This document shows, piece after piece, positions 18,472 through 27,142 of a DNA stretch of 64,000 bases (positions within the stretch are counted from its first letter, which is position 1; each line of letters opens with the position of its first letter). The stretch covers positions 32,299 to 96,298 of the forward strand of contig NZ_JACJSD010000025.1 in NCBI RefSeq assembly GCF_014697615.1, read 5' to 3'. The notes under the pieces were generated by a model. That model was not told where the DNA came from. It searched no databases and saw only the letters and a list, made by a program, of their open reading frames with translations. The position numbers and the translations under genes are program-made. The stretch is from Nostoc sp. FACHB-280. GTDB lineage: Bacteria; Cyanobacteriota; Cyanobacteriia; Cyanobacteriales; Nostocaceae.

Positions 18472-18981
18472 TTAATATTCTATGTCAATATCAATACCAA
18501 CTGTCTCCAGTATTATTACCTGCTGCTTTAGCATTTTCATTAAACTCTCATCATCAGGATGATCCCAGCCCAAAAGGTGTAAAAGCCCATGAGCAGCTAA
18601 CCAAGCTAACTCAGTTTTTAAACTATGTTCTTGTTCTTGGGCTTGGCGTTGGGCGGTAGTTACCGAAATCACAATATCACCTAAATACACAGGTTCATCC
18701 TCCATTTCCGCATAGTCTGGAAAATCCGTTTCTAATGCAGCGAAGGCTAACACATCTGTAGGCTTATCTTGATGTCGGTATTGAGCATTTAATGATTGAA
18801 TTTCTGCGTCGTCTGTTAAACGCAGCCCTATTTCATAGCTGGGCGCTGGCGGTAAATCAGATTGAAGATTTTCTAACCAGCGATGAAACCAGTTCTCCCA
18901 AGTTTCCGCCTCAACATTGACAGCTAATTCCGGGGAAGACTCAGAAAAAATATCTTGTAAATTTAGTTCAACTTGTACCAA
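18472..18981 (-). CDS. ybeY: Endoribonuclease / rRNA maturation factor YbeY
   Basis: Single-strand endoribonuclease needed for 16S rRNA 3' processing and ribosome quality control. The zinc-binding motif HGLLHLLGWDH is complete, and RHQDKPTDVLAFA is the conserved upstream block. The start is uncertain: the frame is open to a TTG at 19047, but that would overlap the DUF3285 gene. A TTG at 18981 has GAGGAG 9 nt upstream and yields MVQVELNLQDIF, the N-terminus expected for cyanobacterial YbeY (169 aa). If the longer start is used the protein is 191 aa. Confidence 0.9.
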   Translation of the reverse strand: MVQVELNLQDIFSESSPELAVNVEAETWENWFHRWLENLQSDLPPAPSYEIGLRLTDDAEIQSLNAQYRHQDKPTDVLAFAALETDFPDYAEMEDEPVYLGDIVISVTTAQRQAQEQEHSLKTELAWLAAHGLLHLLGWDHPDDESLMKMLKQQVIILETVGIDIDIEY

Positions 18982-19021
18982 GTACAAACACTCCTCAGCA
19001 ATGCAGGATTTTACTTGGTCT

Positions 19022-19177
19022 TTAACGGGTGAGGTAGGCAAGACCAATTAAAACAGCTAATAGCCCCACAGTCGATAACAAAAAATGTTTTATGGAAGTG
19101 CCACCCTTGCGTACCATATTCCGCATGGCAAGTTTGACGTAGCTTGGTTGGGGTTCCGTTGAGGGAGAGTCACTCAT
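19022..19177 (-). CDS. DUF3285 small membrane protein
   Basis: A 51-aa gene beginning MSDSPSTEPQPSYVKLAMR, then NMVRKGGTSIKHF and a hydrophobic C-terminal helix (LLSTVGLLAVLIGLAYLTR). It matches the small cyanobacterial DUF3285 proteins as I remember them: a basic, conserved middle and one C-terminal membrane anchor. It lies between prfB and ybeY on the same strand, its usual position as far as I recall. Function unknown. Its stop codon at 19022-19024 argues for the short ybeY start. Confidence 0.85.
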   Translation of the reverse strand: MSDSPSTEPQPSYVKLAMRNMVRKGGTSIKHFLLSTVGLLAVLIGLAYLTR

Positions 19178-19240
19178 AATAATTTCGTAACCAACTCTTT
19201 TATATATAAATGTAACAGTTTCTTTAGAACACTAGCCCCA

Positions 19241-19310
19241 GCGAATGGAATTCGTGGCTATACAAACAAAGTCCGCACTTCGACAAGCTCAGTGACCACC
19301 TGCGCGGACT
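19241..19310. repeat. Hairpin repeat element (GGCTA-ACA-ACAAA-CCGC family) with nested insert
   Basis: A GCGAATGGAATTCGT hairpin, the linker GGCTATACAAACAA, then AGTCCGC (19270-19276) pairing with GCGGACT (19304-19310). The loop is enlarged by ACTTCGACAAGCTCAGTG, a small repeat typical of Nostocales. A relative without that insert is at 61096. Confidence 0.6.
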
Positions 19311-19330
19311 AATTTCAGTTGGATAAGGTC

Positions 19331-19448
19331 AGGACTTACGAAAAAGTATAAAGAAACGAACCGCAAAGGACGCATAGACGCGATAGCGGCTTCCCGAAGG
19401 GTAGGACACAAAGTTATAAGAGTTGGAGAGAGTTTTTGCGTAAGTCCT
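19331..19448. repeat. MITE-like element with AGGACTTACG terminal inverted repeats
   Basis: Begins AGGACTTACG and ends CGTAAGTCCT, a perfect 10-bp inverted repeat extended by a poly-A/poly-T match; 118 bp in all. The interior reads AAACGAACCGCAAAGGACGC, with a small insert (GATAGCGGCTTCCCGAAGGG) interrupting the usual phrase. No coding capacity. Confidence 0.7.
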
Positions 19449-19476
19449 AAAGGTGTAAAAGTGTGAATGAGCAAAA

Positions 19477-19518
19477 TCATTACACCCTTACACCCCTGCA
19501 CCCTTTCACCCTTACCCC
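19477..19518. repeat. Heptamer-type tandem repeat (TTACACCC units)
   Basis: Tract of TTACACCCTTACACCCC type, immediately downstream of prfB. The same unit occurs around ctaE and ctaD. Confidence 0.55.
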
Positions 19519-19528
19519 CAACACTTCA

Positions 19529-20651
19529 TTAACCAGAATTACTATCTACTAACTGATTTTCTTGCCGCAGGTAGGCTTGGATGAACATATCGAGGTCGCC
19601 GTTCATCACATCAGCGATCGCAGTTGTTTCGGAATTGGTACGCAAATCCTTTACCATCTGGTAAGGATGAAATACGTAGTTCCGAATTTGATTACCCCAG
19701 GAAGCTTCCACCATATCACCGCGAATTTGGGCAATTTCTTGCGCCTTTTGTTCACGGGCGATAACTAGCAGTTTGGCTTTGAGACGAGCGAGGGCTTTTT
19801 CTTTATTTTGCAGCTGCGATCGCTCTTCTGTACAGCGTACAGCCAGACCTGTCGGTAAATGCACAATTCGGACTGCCGTTTCTACTTTGTTAACGTTCTG
19901 TCCACCTTTACCGCCAGCCCTGGATGTGGTAACTTCCAAATCCTTCTCTGGAATATCCAACTGCACAGAATTATCTATTTGGGGCATCACTTCCACCCCA
20001 GCAAAACTAGTTTGCCGTTTGCCATTGGCATTAAAAGGTGAAATCCGCACTAAGCGATGTGTGCCTGTCTCTGACCGCAGATAGCCATAGGCATAACGCC
20101 CAGTAATTTCGAGGGTTGCTGATTTGATCCCAGCTTCATCACCCTCAGATTCTTCACTGAGTGCTACTTTATAACCATGTGCTTCTGCCCAACGGGTATA
20201 CATCCGCAGTAGCATAAATGCCCAATCTTGAGCATCTGTACCCCCCGCACCAGCGTTAATTGTCAACACTGCCCCTTCCGCATCGTAGGGGCCAGAGAGT
20301 AGCTGTTGTAGCTCCCACTGGTCGAGGTCACGGTTGAGCTTAGTGATAGTAGATTCCGCTTCTTGCAGTAGAGATTCGTCAGTTTCTAACTCCAACAGTT
20401 CTACTACTGCTTTAGTATCTTCTAAACTGGCTCGCCACTGGTTGTAAGTATCCAAGTGAGATTTGAGTTCGTTAAGTTCTTGCAGGGTTTTTTGGGCTTC
20501 GGTTTGATTTTCCCAAAATTCTGGCTGTGCTGATATTTGTTCTAAGTCGTGAATTTTTGCTGTCAGTGCAGGTACGTCAAAGATAGTCCTGGGTTTTACC
20601 CAGGCGGCTAGACAACGTTTCGATTTCGCGTTTGAGTTCTAAGACTTCCAT
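19529..20651 (-). CDS. prfB: Peptide chain release factor 2 with programmed +1 frameshift
   Basis: RF2 (373 aa after frameshifting) recognises UGA/UAA stop codons and triggers peptidyl-tRNA hydrolysis. The zero frame starts at the ATG at 20651 and gives 24 codons ([20 protein letters not shown], then QDYL) ending CTT, followed by an in-frame TGA at 20577-20579. A +1 slip at CTT TGA C gives [16 protein letters not shown] and the rest of the protein. The stop-codon-reading tripeptide SPF (about 204-206) and the catalytic GGQ (about 249-251) are present, so it is RF2 and not RF1. The frameshift makes RF2 levels self-regulating. Confidence 0.95.
20576..20592 (-). promoter_or_regulatory. prfB programmed +1 frameshift site
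   Basis: CTT (20580-20582) then TGA (20577-20579) then C, the canonical CUU UGA C slippery site, at codon 25. The upstream anti-SD helper is CAGGAC rather than AGGGGG, so the stimulating Shine-Dalgarno is shifted and shortened (AGGA). Confidence 0.93.
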
Positions 20652-20783
20652 AGTGCTTGCTAATTTAGAGCTACTTGGATAGATTTCCTAAGTTTGCTCT
20701 TTAGATTTTATTTGTTTTTTTGATTTTAGCGACAGTTGAGTCAATTCTTTTTGCTATGACCAAATATTTATATTGCATAGCAA

Positions 20784-20820
20784 TGAAAAAACCGTGGCTA
20801 GTAATTTTGCACCACGGTTA
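20784..20820 (-). terminator. Rho-independent terminator of the Bax-inhibitor-like gene
   Basis: On the minus strand, AACCGTGG (complement of 20812-20819) pairs with CCACGGTT (complement of 20790-20797) across a 14-nt loop. The stem is followed by a run of six T residues. It lies about 33 nt past the stop at 20853. Confidence 0.82.
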
Positions 20821-20852
20821 AAAATTTCTTAAATTTTTCTATTTATCGTTAC

Positions 20853-21581
20853 TTAATCGCGGCCATTGAGGGCAATCAGCAACCGTAAGATAAAGACAAA
20901 CAGGTTGATGTAAGTCAAATACATCGACAAAGCCGCAGGTAAGTATTGGTCGTTACGGTAAGTACGGGGCAGGATGTAGAAGTCTACGACGGATACGCCC
21001 ACAAACAAAAATACGCCTAAACCAGAAATGCCGATTTCTAGCCAAGTTGGGGTATAAACACCAAACAAAGCAAAGAGAAATTGGACTGCACAAACAACCA
21101 CCAAAGCGATAACACCGAGACTGATGGTTTTTGTCAAAGCCATTCCGTCTTGTTCAGACAAATTTGAACCAACTTGACGGGCAACAATAAAAGTGACACC
21201 ACAACCAAGGGCGGCTAAACCGATGCCTTGAATACCGACACCTTGGGTTCTTAAAGCGACAAATACTAAACCACTGAGAGTATAACCAGACAAAAGGCTA
21301 TAGGTTGCCAATAAAGGCAGGGCAATAGCTTTTTTGCCTTTTTCAGCAACGTTTTGGGCAACAAAGAACAGAATGAATTCTAAAATTACCGCACCAATAA
21401 AGGTAGGGAAGAAAATTTCAGGGTTGGTACGGATAATACCTAAACCACCGTAGGTTCCCAAGGCAGTGAGAACAAGACCACCACCAACGTAAGGTAAGGC
21501 ATTAGCGATGACATTGGGGCCGATGAGGGCTTGGGTTCTAGCGTCTCGGATAGCTTCACGAAAGTTACTTGTATTGCTCAT
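20853..21581 (-). CDS. Bax inhibitor-1/YccA family membrane protein
   Basis: Membrane protein of 242 aa with about seven hydrophobic segments, from the Bax inhibitor-1 superfamily. Family members act as calcium-leak or membrane-stress proteins; the bacterial role is not settled. Diagnostic parts are YSLLSGYTLSGLVFVALR in the middle and, near the C-terminus, VVDFYILPRTYRNDQYLPAALSMYLTYINLFVFILRLL (two adjacent segments). The N-terminal tail SNTSNFREAIRDARTQALIG is cytoplasmic. ATG at 21581. It has its own terminator at 20784-20820, so it is not cotranscribed with prfB. Confidence 0.88.
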   Translation of the reverse strand: MSNTSNFREAIRDARTQALIGPNVIANALPYVGGGLVLTALGTYGGLGIIRTNPEIFFPTFIGAVILEFILFFVAQNVAEKGKKAIALPLLATYSLLSGYTLSGLVFVALRTQGVGIQGIGLAALGCGVTFIVARQVGSNLSEQDGMALTKTISLGVIALVVVCAVQFLFALFGVYTPTWLEIGISGLGVFLFVGVSVVDFYILPRTYRNDQYLPAALSMYLTYINLFVFILRLLIALNGRD

Positions 21582-22207
21582 ACTTGAGTTTTTCGCGCAA
21601 AAAAGTTCTGTATATTCCTATTCTTACCAAGATTTCCATTTATCAGCCAGGGTATTTTGTGTTAAACCTTAGCCTGCATCATTGTTGCAGAATAATTCAG
21701 CCGTTAAAATTCAGAATCCGGAAGCAATTGTTGATGACACTCAGTTTTACAAACTTATCTGTGGTTGACTTTGAGGAATTTCATTAGTTTTTGTAATCAA
21801 CAATTTGTGAGATAAATATTAATTTTAATATTTTGCCATATTTTTATTTTTTGAGAGAATATAAGTTAAATCAAGAATTTCAACTTTTGATTTTTTGTAT
21901 GTTGCTGACAGGGGACTCAATATTTTTGGATAAGTCCAGCATGGAACTACAAAAATATCTAGGTTTGCTACAAAAAATAAATATTAATTAACTCAGCAAG
22001 TTCATAGATAAAACGCTAATTACCTGCAACAACTGAGTCGGTGAAATCATGCGTAAAAACACTGAATGCCAGAGATAGAGCGGAATTAAGTTCAGTGGAA
22101 CGACGATGGTTTAATCAGCGTGGTCTAAGGAAAATAATTACAGCTTTGAAGAACTATATACGCAACTCCGTTTTTCTAGGAAAAGGAGTTAATACAAAGG
22201 ATTTGAT
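21582..22207. other. Long intergenic region upstream of the sigma factor gene
   Basis: Divergent control region of 626 bp for the Bax-inhibitor-like gene and the sigF-like gene. I see no convincing gene: the open frames inside lack a ribosome site and protein-like composition. A long 5' leader for the sigma factor gene is possible. Confidence 0.5.
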
Positions 22208-22993
22208 ATGGCAGCAATTGAGTCTTCTATGCGAATTGATGGGATAGAGTTATTACACTTATACCACCAGAACCCCTCGATTAAACTTCGTAATCAACTT
22301 GTACAGTTACATACTGGCTTAGTGCGGAAGATGGCTCATAAATTTAGCCATCAATGTAATGAACCTTATGAAGATTTAGAACAAATCGGTTATTTTGGTT
22401 TAATTAGAGCAATTGAGCGTTTTGATCCCAGTCAAGGATATGCGTTTAGTTCCTTTGCTGTGCCATATATTCGTGGTGAGATGCTGCATTTCTTGCGCGA
22501 TCGCAGTACACTGTTAAAAATTCCTCGTCGTTGGCAAGAACTATACAATGAAGGACAAAAAATTCGCAAAGAATTAGCATTATCTTTAGGTCGTCCTCCC
22601 AAAGACTCAGAAATTGCTAAGATACTCAAGGTTTCTGTACAAGAATGGCAAGAAACAAAGTTAGCTGCCCAAAATCGGATGCCTTTGAGTTTGGATGCGA
22701 CAGCAGTTCACTATGTTGATTGTCAAATTACTTTAGGTGAAGCACTACCTTGTCCTCGTTCTGCGGTGATGCAGCAACAAGAAGAAGAACGCCAACAACT
22801 CCAAGGGGCAATTAATATGCTAGAAGACAAGCCCCGGATGGCAGTAGAAATGGTCTTCTTAAAAGAACTTTCACGCAAAGATGCCGCTAAAAACATTGGT
22901 ACTAGCCCAATGACCGTGACACGGTATTTGCAAAAAGGCATTAATGATTTGATTAATTATTTGCAGCCTCAAGCTGTGGCTTCAGGGTCTTGA
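22208..22993 (+). CDS. sigF: Group 3 RNA polymerase sigma factor (SigF type)
   Basis: Sigma-70 family factor of 261 aa lacking region 1, in the sigma-B/F/G class. Region 2 is visible as QLVQLHTGLVRKMAHKF and YEDLEQIGYFGLIRAIERFD; region 3 as IPRRWQELYNEGQKIRKEL with GRPPKDSEIAKIL; region 4 as LSRKDAAKNIGTSPMTVTRY (helix-turn-helix). The ATG at 22208 has AAAGGA about 8 nt upstream. In cyanobacteria SigF serves motility/pilus and stress genes. No anti-sigma gene is adjacent, so regulation must come from elsewhere. The symbol is by family resemblance. Confidence 0.88.
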   Translation: MAAIESSMRIDGIELLHLYHQNPSIKLRNQLVQLHTGLVRKMAHKFSHQCNEPYEDLEQIGYFGLIRAIERFDPSQGYAFSSFAVPYIRGEMLHFLRDRSTLLKIPRRWQELYNEGQKIRKELALSLGRPPKDSEIAKILKVSVQEWQETKLAAQNRMPLSLDATAVHYVDCQITLGEALPCPRSAVMQQQEEERQQLQGAINMLEDKPRMAVEMVFLKELSRKDAAKNIGTSPMTVTRYLQKGINDLINYLQPQAVASGS

Positions 22994-23233
22994 TATTTGC
23001 TACTACCAAATTTCTGACAGGAAAACTCCACAATTCCAATCGCTTCTAACTAATAAACTAAGTTCTGGATTTAAGTACTTAGACAAGATTAATTAATAAA
23101 ATTGTTTTCCTGTTGAATATTCTCTGCCTCAACACATAAATTTAATCTTGCCCAACCACTTATTACTTTAAATGTTTAGTATTGGTCTTCATGGGCATGT
23201 AATTCAGGGTGCCATCTCCAAACAGAATTTCAT

Positions 23234-23815
23234 CTATTCAAATATTAAGCCTACACGTTGAAAAATAACGTTAGGGCTAATTTCTAACTCAGGTAATAAG
23301 TCATCAGTAATTACTTGATGATGGCGATACGTGATAGGTAAGGAAGCTGGGACAAATACAGTGATAGTTCTGGCTTGTGTATCGACTACCCAAACACGCA
23401 AAACACCTGCATTGAGATAATCTGTGGCTTTTTCAGCCATTTCTCCAAAAGTTTGTCCGGGTGAGATAATTTCAATCACTAATTCGGGTGCAACCGGACA
23501 AGCTTCATCTTGCAACCAATCAGCAGCAAGGCGGTTGTAAGAAATATATGTCAAATCAGGTATCGGTATCCAATCTTGCTGATTTTGGGTTAATTTGACT
23601 GCCCATTTACTTAAAACCTGTCCTTTTGTTACTGCCCATTCAGACAATAATATTAATAAAGCACCAGTAGTCGAAGCTTGGAAGAACTTAGGTGACATTT
23701 CATCGTCTTTATATTTAGGAACAGCTTCACCGTCAACAAACTCGTATGTAATATCACCTTCAGGAAGTGCGAGAAACTCTTCCACAGTTAGGCTTTGATT
23801 AGAAGACTGAAGCAT
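23234..23815 (-). CDS. Uma2 family endonuclease-like protein
   Basis: Protein of 193 aa in the Uma2 (DUF820) family, a PD-(D/E)xK nuclease fold greatly expanded in cyanobacteria with no settled function. The core reads PIPDLTYISYNRL, then PELVIEIISPGQTFGEMAEKA (catalytic Glu and Lys region), YLNAGVLRVWVVD and the strand TITVF. The start at the ATG 23815 gives the family's normal MLQSSNQSLTVEEFLALPEG; the open frame continues to a GTG at 23857. A second full-length member lies at 30884 and a relic at 11836. Confidence 0.87.
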   Translation of the reverse strand: MLQSSNQSLTVEEFLALPEGDITYEFVDGEAVPKYKDDEMSPKFFQASTTGALLILLSEWAVTKGQVLSKWAVKLTQNQQDWIPIPDLTYISYNRLAADWLQDEACPVAPELVIEIISPGQTFGEMAEKATDYLNAGVLRVWVVDTQARTITVFVPASLPITYRHHQVITDDLLPELEISPNVIFQRVGLIFE

Positions 23816-23876
23816 AGATTTAAAAAGTGCTGAGTTAAATGGCTGCGGTGTATACACAAATCTGGGTTGAGTGCAT

Positions 23877-24008
23877 CTATCCCGCCTCGGAATTAATTCC
23901 GAGTCTTACAGCACAAGTCCTCTGAAAAGGACTCAACTAGAAATTTATTCCAGTCCACTTGAGTGGACTTTGGCTATGAGCCTGGAACTAAAGTTCCAGG
24001 CGGGATAG
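23877..24008. repeat. Multibranched palindromic element of four hairpins closed by an 11-bp stem
   Basis: CTATCCCGCCT (23877-23887) pairs perfectly with AGGCGGGATAG (23998-24008). Between them lie four hairpins: CTCGGAATTAATTCCGAG (23886-23903), AGTCCT/AGGACT (23916-23933), AGTCCACT/AGTGGACT (23952-23969) and CCTGGAACT/AGTTCCAGG (23981-24000). It has no open frame and looks like a REP- or MITE-type mobile element or a structured RNA. Confidence 0.75.
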
Positions 24009-24059
24009 GCTTTAATACTACAAATTTTTGACTTGTATGTACACGGCAGGTTAGATGGG

Positions 24060-24097
24060 GAATGAGCAATGACTATTGACCATTGATCATTGACTAA
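24060..24097. repeat. Heptamer-type tandem repeat (ATTGACC units)
   Basis: ACTATTGACCATTGATCATTGACT units abut the 3' end of chlD. Same class as the tracts elsewhere in the window. Confidence 0.55.
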
Positions 24098-26134
24098 CTA
24101 CCGTGATTTTAGATCAGCGATCGCACCTCTGGTCATGGCGGCAATGGCTTTATCTGTAGCTTTCGGTAAATGATAATATTTACCTCCGGCTGTTTGGGCT
24201 AGTTCTTTGGCAAAACCAGTGGAAACAAATTTACTTTCCGTATCAATTACCAATAGTTGCATTCCCAAAGCCCGAAATCTGCCAGCAATTTCTAATAACT
24301 CGCCTTTGATATCCGGTTTTTCTCCTGGTTCCTGGGGTTCGCCTAAAGAACGCCCTAACGGAATATTACCCCGGCCATCAGTGATGGCTACCACTACAAC
24401 TTGCCCAATATCGCCACTCATCTGGGCGTTCAAACCAACACGTACAGCTTGGGTCAAACCATGCGCCAAGGGTGAACCGCCACCACAAGGTAATCTTTCC
24501 AGACGATTTTTTGCTAAAGCGATAGAACGTGTTGGGGGTAATAACACTTCCGCCTGCTCTCCCCGGAAGGGAATCAAGGCTACTTGGTCGCGGTTTTGGT
24601 AAGCCTCTGTTAACAGTTGCATAACTGCACCTTTGGCAGACTGCATCCGATTCAAAGCCATTGAGCCAGAAGCATCTACTACGAATACTACCAATGCGCC
24701 GGCTTTACGAACCAAGCGTTTTGAGCGAATATCACCTTGCTCAACAATTACTTTTCTGTTTGGCTGTCGCTCACGCCGCGCTTTTTGGTAAGGTGCAGCA
24801 GCTCGCAGGGTAGCATCTACGGCGATGCGCCGGACTTTGCCCTTGGGTAACATCGGCTTGACATAACGTCCCCGGTCTTCGGAGAAAATTAAACTACGAC
24901 TCCCTGATTTACCTTGACGCTGGGACATTTGGGCAAAATACAGCACGCTGTCATCTAGAATTACACCTTCTGGGTCGAAGATAAATTCTTCGGGGATGCT
25001 TGGTGGTTCTTGGTTTTCTGGTTCTTCTGGTTGGTCTTCTTCTTTCTCTTCCTCTTCCTCTTGTTGGTCTTGTTCTGACTCGTCTTGGTTTTGTGGTGGT
25101 GGGGGAGGAGGTGGGGGTGGTTGATCGGGCGGTGGTGTTTGGACTACAGTTGCTCTTGGTACAATTACTAACTCGACAGCGCGACGTAAATCTTCGGCGT
25201 TAACTGTGGTGCGCCCTTCTAAGGCGGCGGCGGCTTTGGCAACGCGCACAGCAAATAACTCGGCGCGGTGTCCTTGAACACCACCACGAATAGCTTCATT
25301 TACTAAGTAAGCAATTTGGTCATGGGTGATGGTAACTTCCTTTAACCATTCCCGCGCTAAGATAATTTGGGTTTTCAGTCCGTCGATGTCTTCGCTGTAC
25401 TGCTGGAGGAATTCTTGGGGAGATTTGGAAAAAGAGATCGCTTGTTCAACTGCTTCTACTCGTTGATCTAAACCAAGTACACCATCAGCCGAGAGGGCGA
25501 TCGCAATTCTATCAAGTAAATGTTCTCGCAGTGCGCCTTCTTCGGGGTTATATGTAGCAATAAATAAAGCTTTGCAAGGATGCTGAAAACTTATCCCTTC
25601 GCGCTCGATTTGGTTGCGACCTTCAGATAATACTGTTAAAAGTTGATTGGAAATTTGGTCATCTAATAAATTGATTTCGTCTACATACAGTACACCCCGG
25701 TTAGCAGTGGCGAGTAATCCAGGCTGAAAAACTGTATCTCCTTGCTTCACCGACTGTTCTACATCTACAGAACCTAAAAGTCTGTCTTCTGTGACACCGA
25801 GGGGAATTTGGACGAAAGGCGCAGGAATGATTTGTGTAGGGACATCCTGAATATCTTTCTCGGCGTATTCAGCTAATAGTAAATCGTCCCATTCATCGGG
25901 GCGGGTGGGATCGCAGTTGCTAATGGAATCGGGAACAACTTCAATTGGCGGGAGTAGGGCGTGAATCGCACGCGCCATTACAGATTTTGCCGTACCGCGA
26001 CGACCTGCGATCGCCACTCCTCCCAAACCCGGATCGACTGCTGCTAACAGCAAGGCTAATTTTATCGCTTCTTGACCGACTACGGCAGTCAAGGGAAAAG
26101 AGGCGATCGTTGGGGTGATTGTAGGCACAGGCAT
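24098..26134 (-). CDS. chlD: Magnesium chelatase subunit D
   Basis: Subunit (678 aa) of the ATP-dependent chelatase that inserts Mg2+ into protoporphyrin IX, the first committed step of chlorophyll synthesis, working with ChlI and ChlH. It has an AAA+ domain with a Walker A-like GRRGTAKS (44-51) and Walker B-like LYVDEINLL (149-157). A proline- and glutamate-rich linker follows (about 334-380). The C-terminal integrin-I/VWA domain has the metal-ion-dependent adhesion motif DASGS (487-491) and ends with [10 protein letters not shown]. Length and order match ChlD, whereas ChlI lacks the linker and VWA domain. ATG at 26134. Confidence 0.97.
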   Translation of the reverse strand: MPVPTITPTIASFPLTAVVGQEAIKLALLLAAVDPGLGGVAIAGRRGTAKSVMARAIHALLPPIEVVPDSISNCDPTRPDEWDDLLLAEYAEKDIQDVPTQIIPAPFVQIPLGVTEDRLLGSVDVEQSVKQGDTVFQPGLLATANRGVLYVDEINLLDDQISNQLLTVLSEGRNQIEREGISFQHPCKALFIATYNPEEGALREHLLDRIAIALSADGVLGLDQRVEAVEQAISFSKSPQEFLQQYSEDIDGLKTQIILAREWLKEVTITHDQIAYLVNEAIRGGVQGHRAELFAVRVAKAAAALEGRTTVNAEDLRRAVELVIVPRATVVQTPPPDQPPPPPPPPPQNQDESEQDQQEEEEEKEEDQPEEPENQEPPSIPEEFIFDPEGVILDDSVLYFAQMSQRQGKSGSRSLIFSEDRGRYVKPMLPKGKVRRIAVDATLRAAAPYQKARRERQPNRKVIVEQGDIRSKRLVRKAGALVVFVVDASGSMALNRMQSAKGAVMQLLTEAYQNRDQVALIPFRGEQAEVLLPPTRSIALAKNRLERLPCGGGSPLAHGLTQAVRVGLNAQMSGDIGQVVVVAITDGRGNIPLGRSLGEPQEPGEKPDIKGELLEIAGRFRALGMQLLVIDTESKFVSTGFAKELAQTAGGKYYHLPKATDKAIAAMTRGAIADLKSR

Positions 26135-26247
26135 TGTTTACAAAAATGATATGAAGGCAGGAGGCGAGACTTGAGCAATTATTTCTGCTGTGCTTCACTG
26201 GTCTCGGTTTTTAGCATATCAATTTCTGGCGCTATCTTGCCTACTCG

Positions 26248-26925
26248 CTAATCTAAACTAAATGGGGCAAATTCTATTTGTCCGAACAGCATATTTTTGT
26301 CTACTGCTGACAAAATTTTATTATTGGTGCGATTGTTATTCAAGCAACGACATACCAATTGCGCCACATCCGCACGATGGATACTGCCAACAATACGTGT
26401 GTCCTCAGTTAAAATGCCATTACCTGTGGCTGGTTCTGTTTTCAGTCCACCAGGGCGAATAATAGTATATGTGAGTCCACTGGCAATTAAATATTGTTCG
26501 GCTTTGTCTTTTTCGACTAAAACTGATTGCAGCGCCGCCAATGCTTGCGGAGATAATGCACCAACACTATTACCAGTCCCGATGGAAGTTACTAAAATAA
26601 ATTTTTGGACTCCGGCTTTGATTGCTACATCAATGAGATTTTTATTCGCCGTGTAATCTGGTTTTTCTGTATCTGTCGGTAAACCGCCAATAGTACTAAT
26701 AACAGCATGAATTGGTTCATTGGTGAGCATAGCTGCTTCCACATCACCAACATTCATCGCATCACCCAAAACAGTCTTCACACCCGTTGCTTGTAATTCA
26801 GCCGCAGCCGTTTCAGTTCTCAACAGTGCTTTAACTTTGAGTTGTTGTGCTGTTAAACAGTTGGCAATTTCTCTGCCAACACCACGACTTGCCCCAGCCA
26901 GGAAAATGTATGATTCACTTGTCAT
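26248..26925 (-). CDS. NAD(P)-binding atypical short-chain dehydrogenase-like protein
   Basis: Rossmann-fold protein of 225 aa from the NAD(P)H-binding/NmrA-like group. The dinucleotide motif is FLAGASRGVGREIA. Further family signs are AVISTIGGLPTD, the VQKFILVTSIGTGNS strand and LTYTIIRPGGLKTEPATG near residue 160. The catalytic YxxxK of classical SDRs is absent. Relatives include sensor-type and epimerase-like proteins; the substrate cannot be named. It lies immediately upstream of chlD on the same strand with a 113-nt gap. A functional link to chlorophyll metabolism is only speculative. Confidence 0.82.
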   Translation of the reverse strand: MTSESYIFLAGASRGVGREIANCLTAQQLKVKALLRTETAAAELQATGVKTVLGDAMNVGDVEAAMLTNEPIHAVISTIGGLPTDTEKPDYTANKNLIDVAIKAGVQKFILVTSIGTGNSVGALSPQALAALQSVLVEKDKAEQYLIASGLTYTIIRPGGLKTEPATGNGILTEDTRIVGSIHRADVAQLVCRCLNNNRTNNKILSAVDKNMLFGQIEFAPFSLD

Positions 26926-26977
26926 AACGAATTGCTGAACTACTAATTACTTATGCTCCAGGGATTGTATCAAATTA

Positions 26978-27017
26978 TGAAGAGTGCTGAGTTGAAAGTG
27001 CTGAGTGCTGAGTAAGG
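26978..27017. repeat. Tandem repeat (GTGCTGAGT units)
   Basis: GAGTGCTGAGTTGAAAGTGCTGAGTGCTGAGT tract, non-coding, followed closely by the MITE-like element at 27059. Confidence 0.55.
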
Positions 27018-27058
27018 TGAACATTCTTGCGGCTGAGATGAAAACGAAACTCAGTATC

Positions 27059-27142
27059 TATAGCAATACTCGATAAGTTACAAACATCTCCTCCTTGTCT
27101 ACCCCGTCTTCCTTGTCTCCCTTGTCTCTTAGGACTGCTATA
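27059..27142. repeat. MITE-like repeat copy 3 (TATAGCA/TAGGA termini)
   Basis: Begins TATAGCAATACT and ends TAGGACTGCTATA, with a CCTTGTCTACCCCGTCTTCC-type interior. Related to the copies at 5871 and 6321. Confidence 0.65.

Noticed and set aside
19289..19501. Minus-strand open frame of 70 codons after prfB
   Set aside because: Made of the MITE at 19331 and the heptamer tract; not a gene.
22041..22247. Open frame of 68 codons overlapping the sigma factor start
   Set aside because: No ribosome site, no protein-like pattern, and it overlaps the supported SigF start out of frame.
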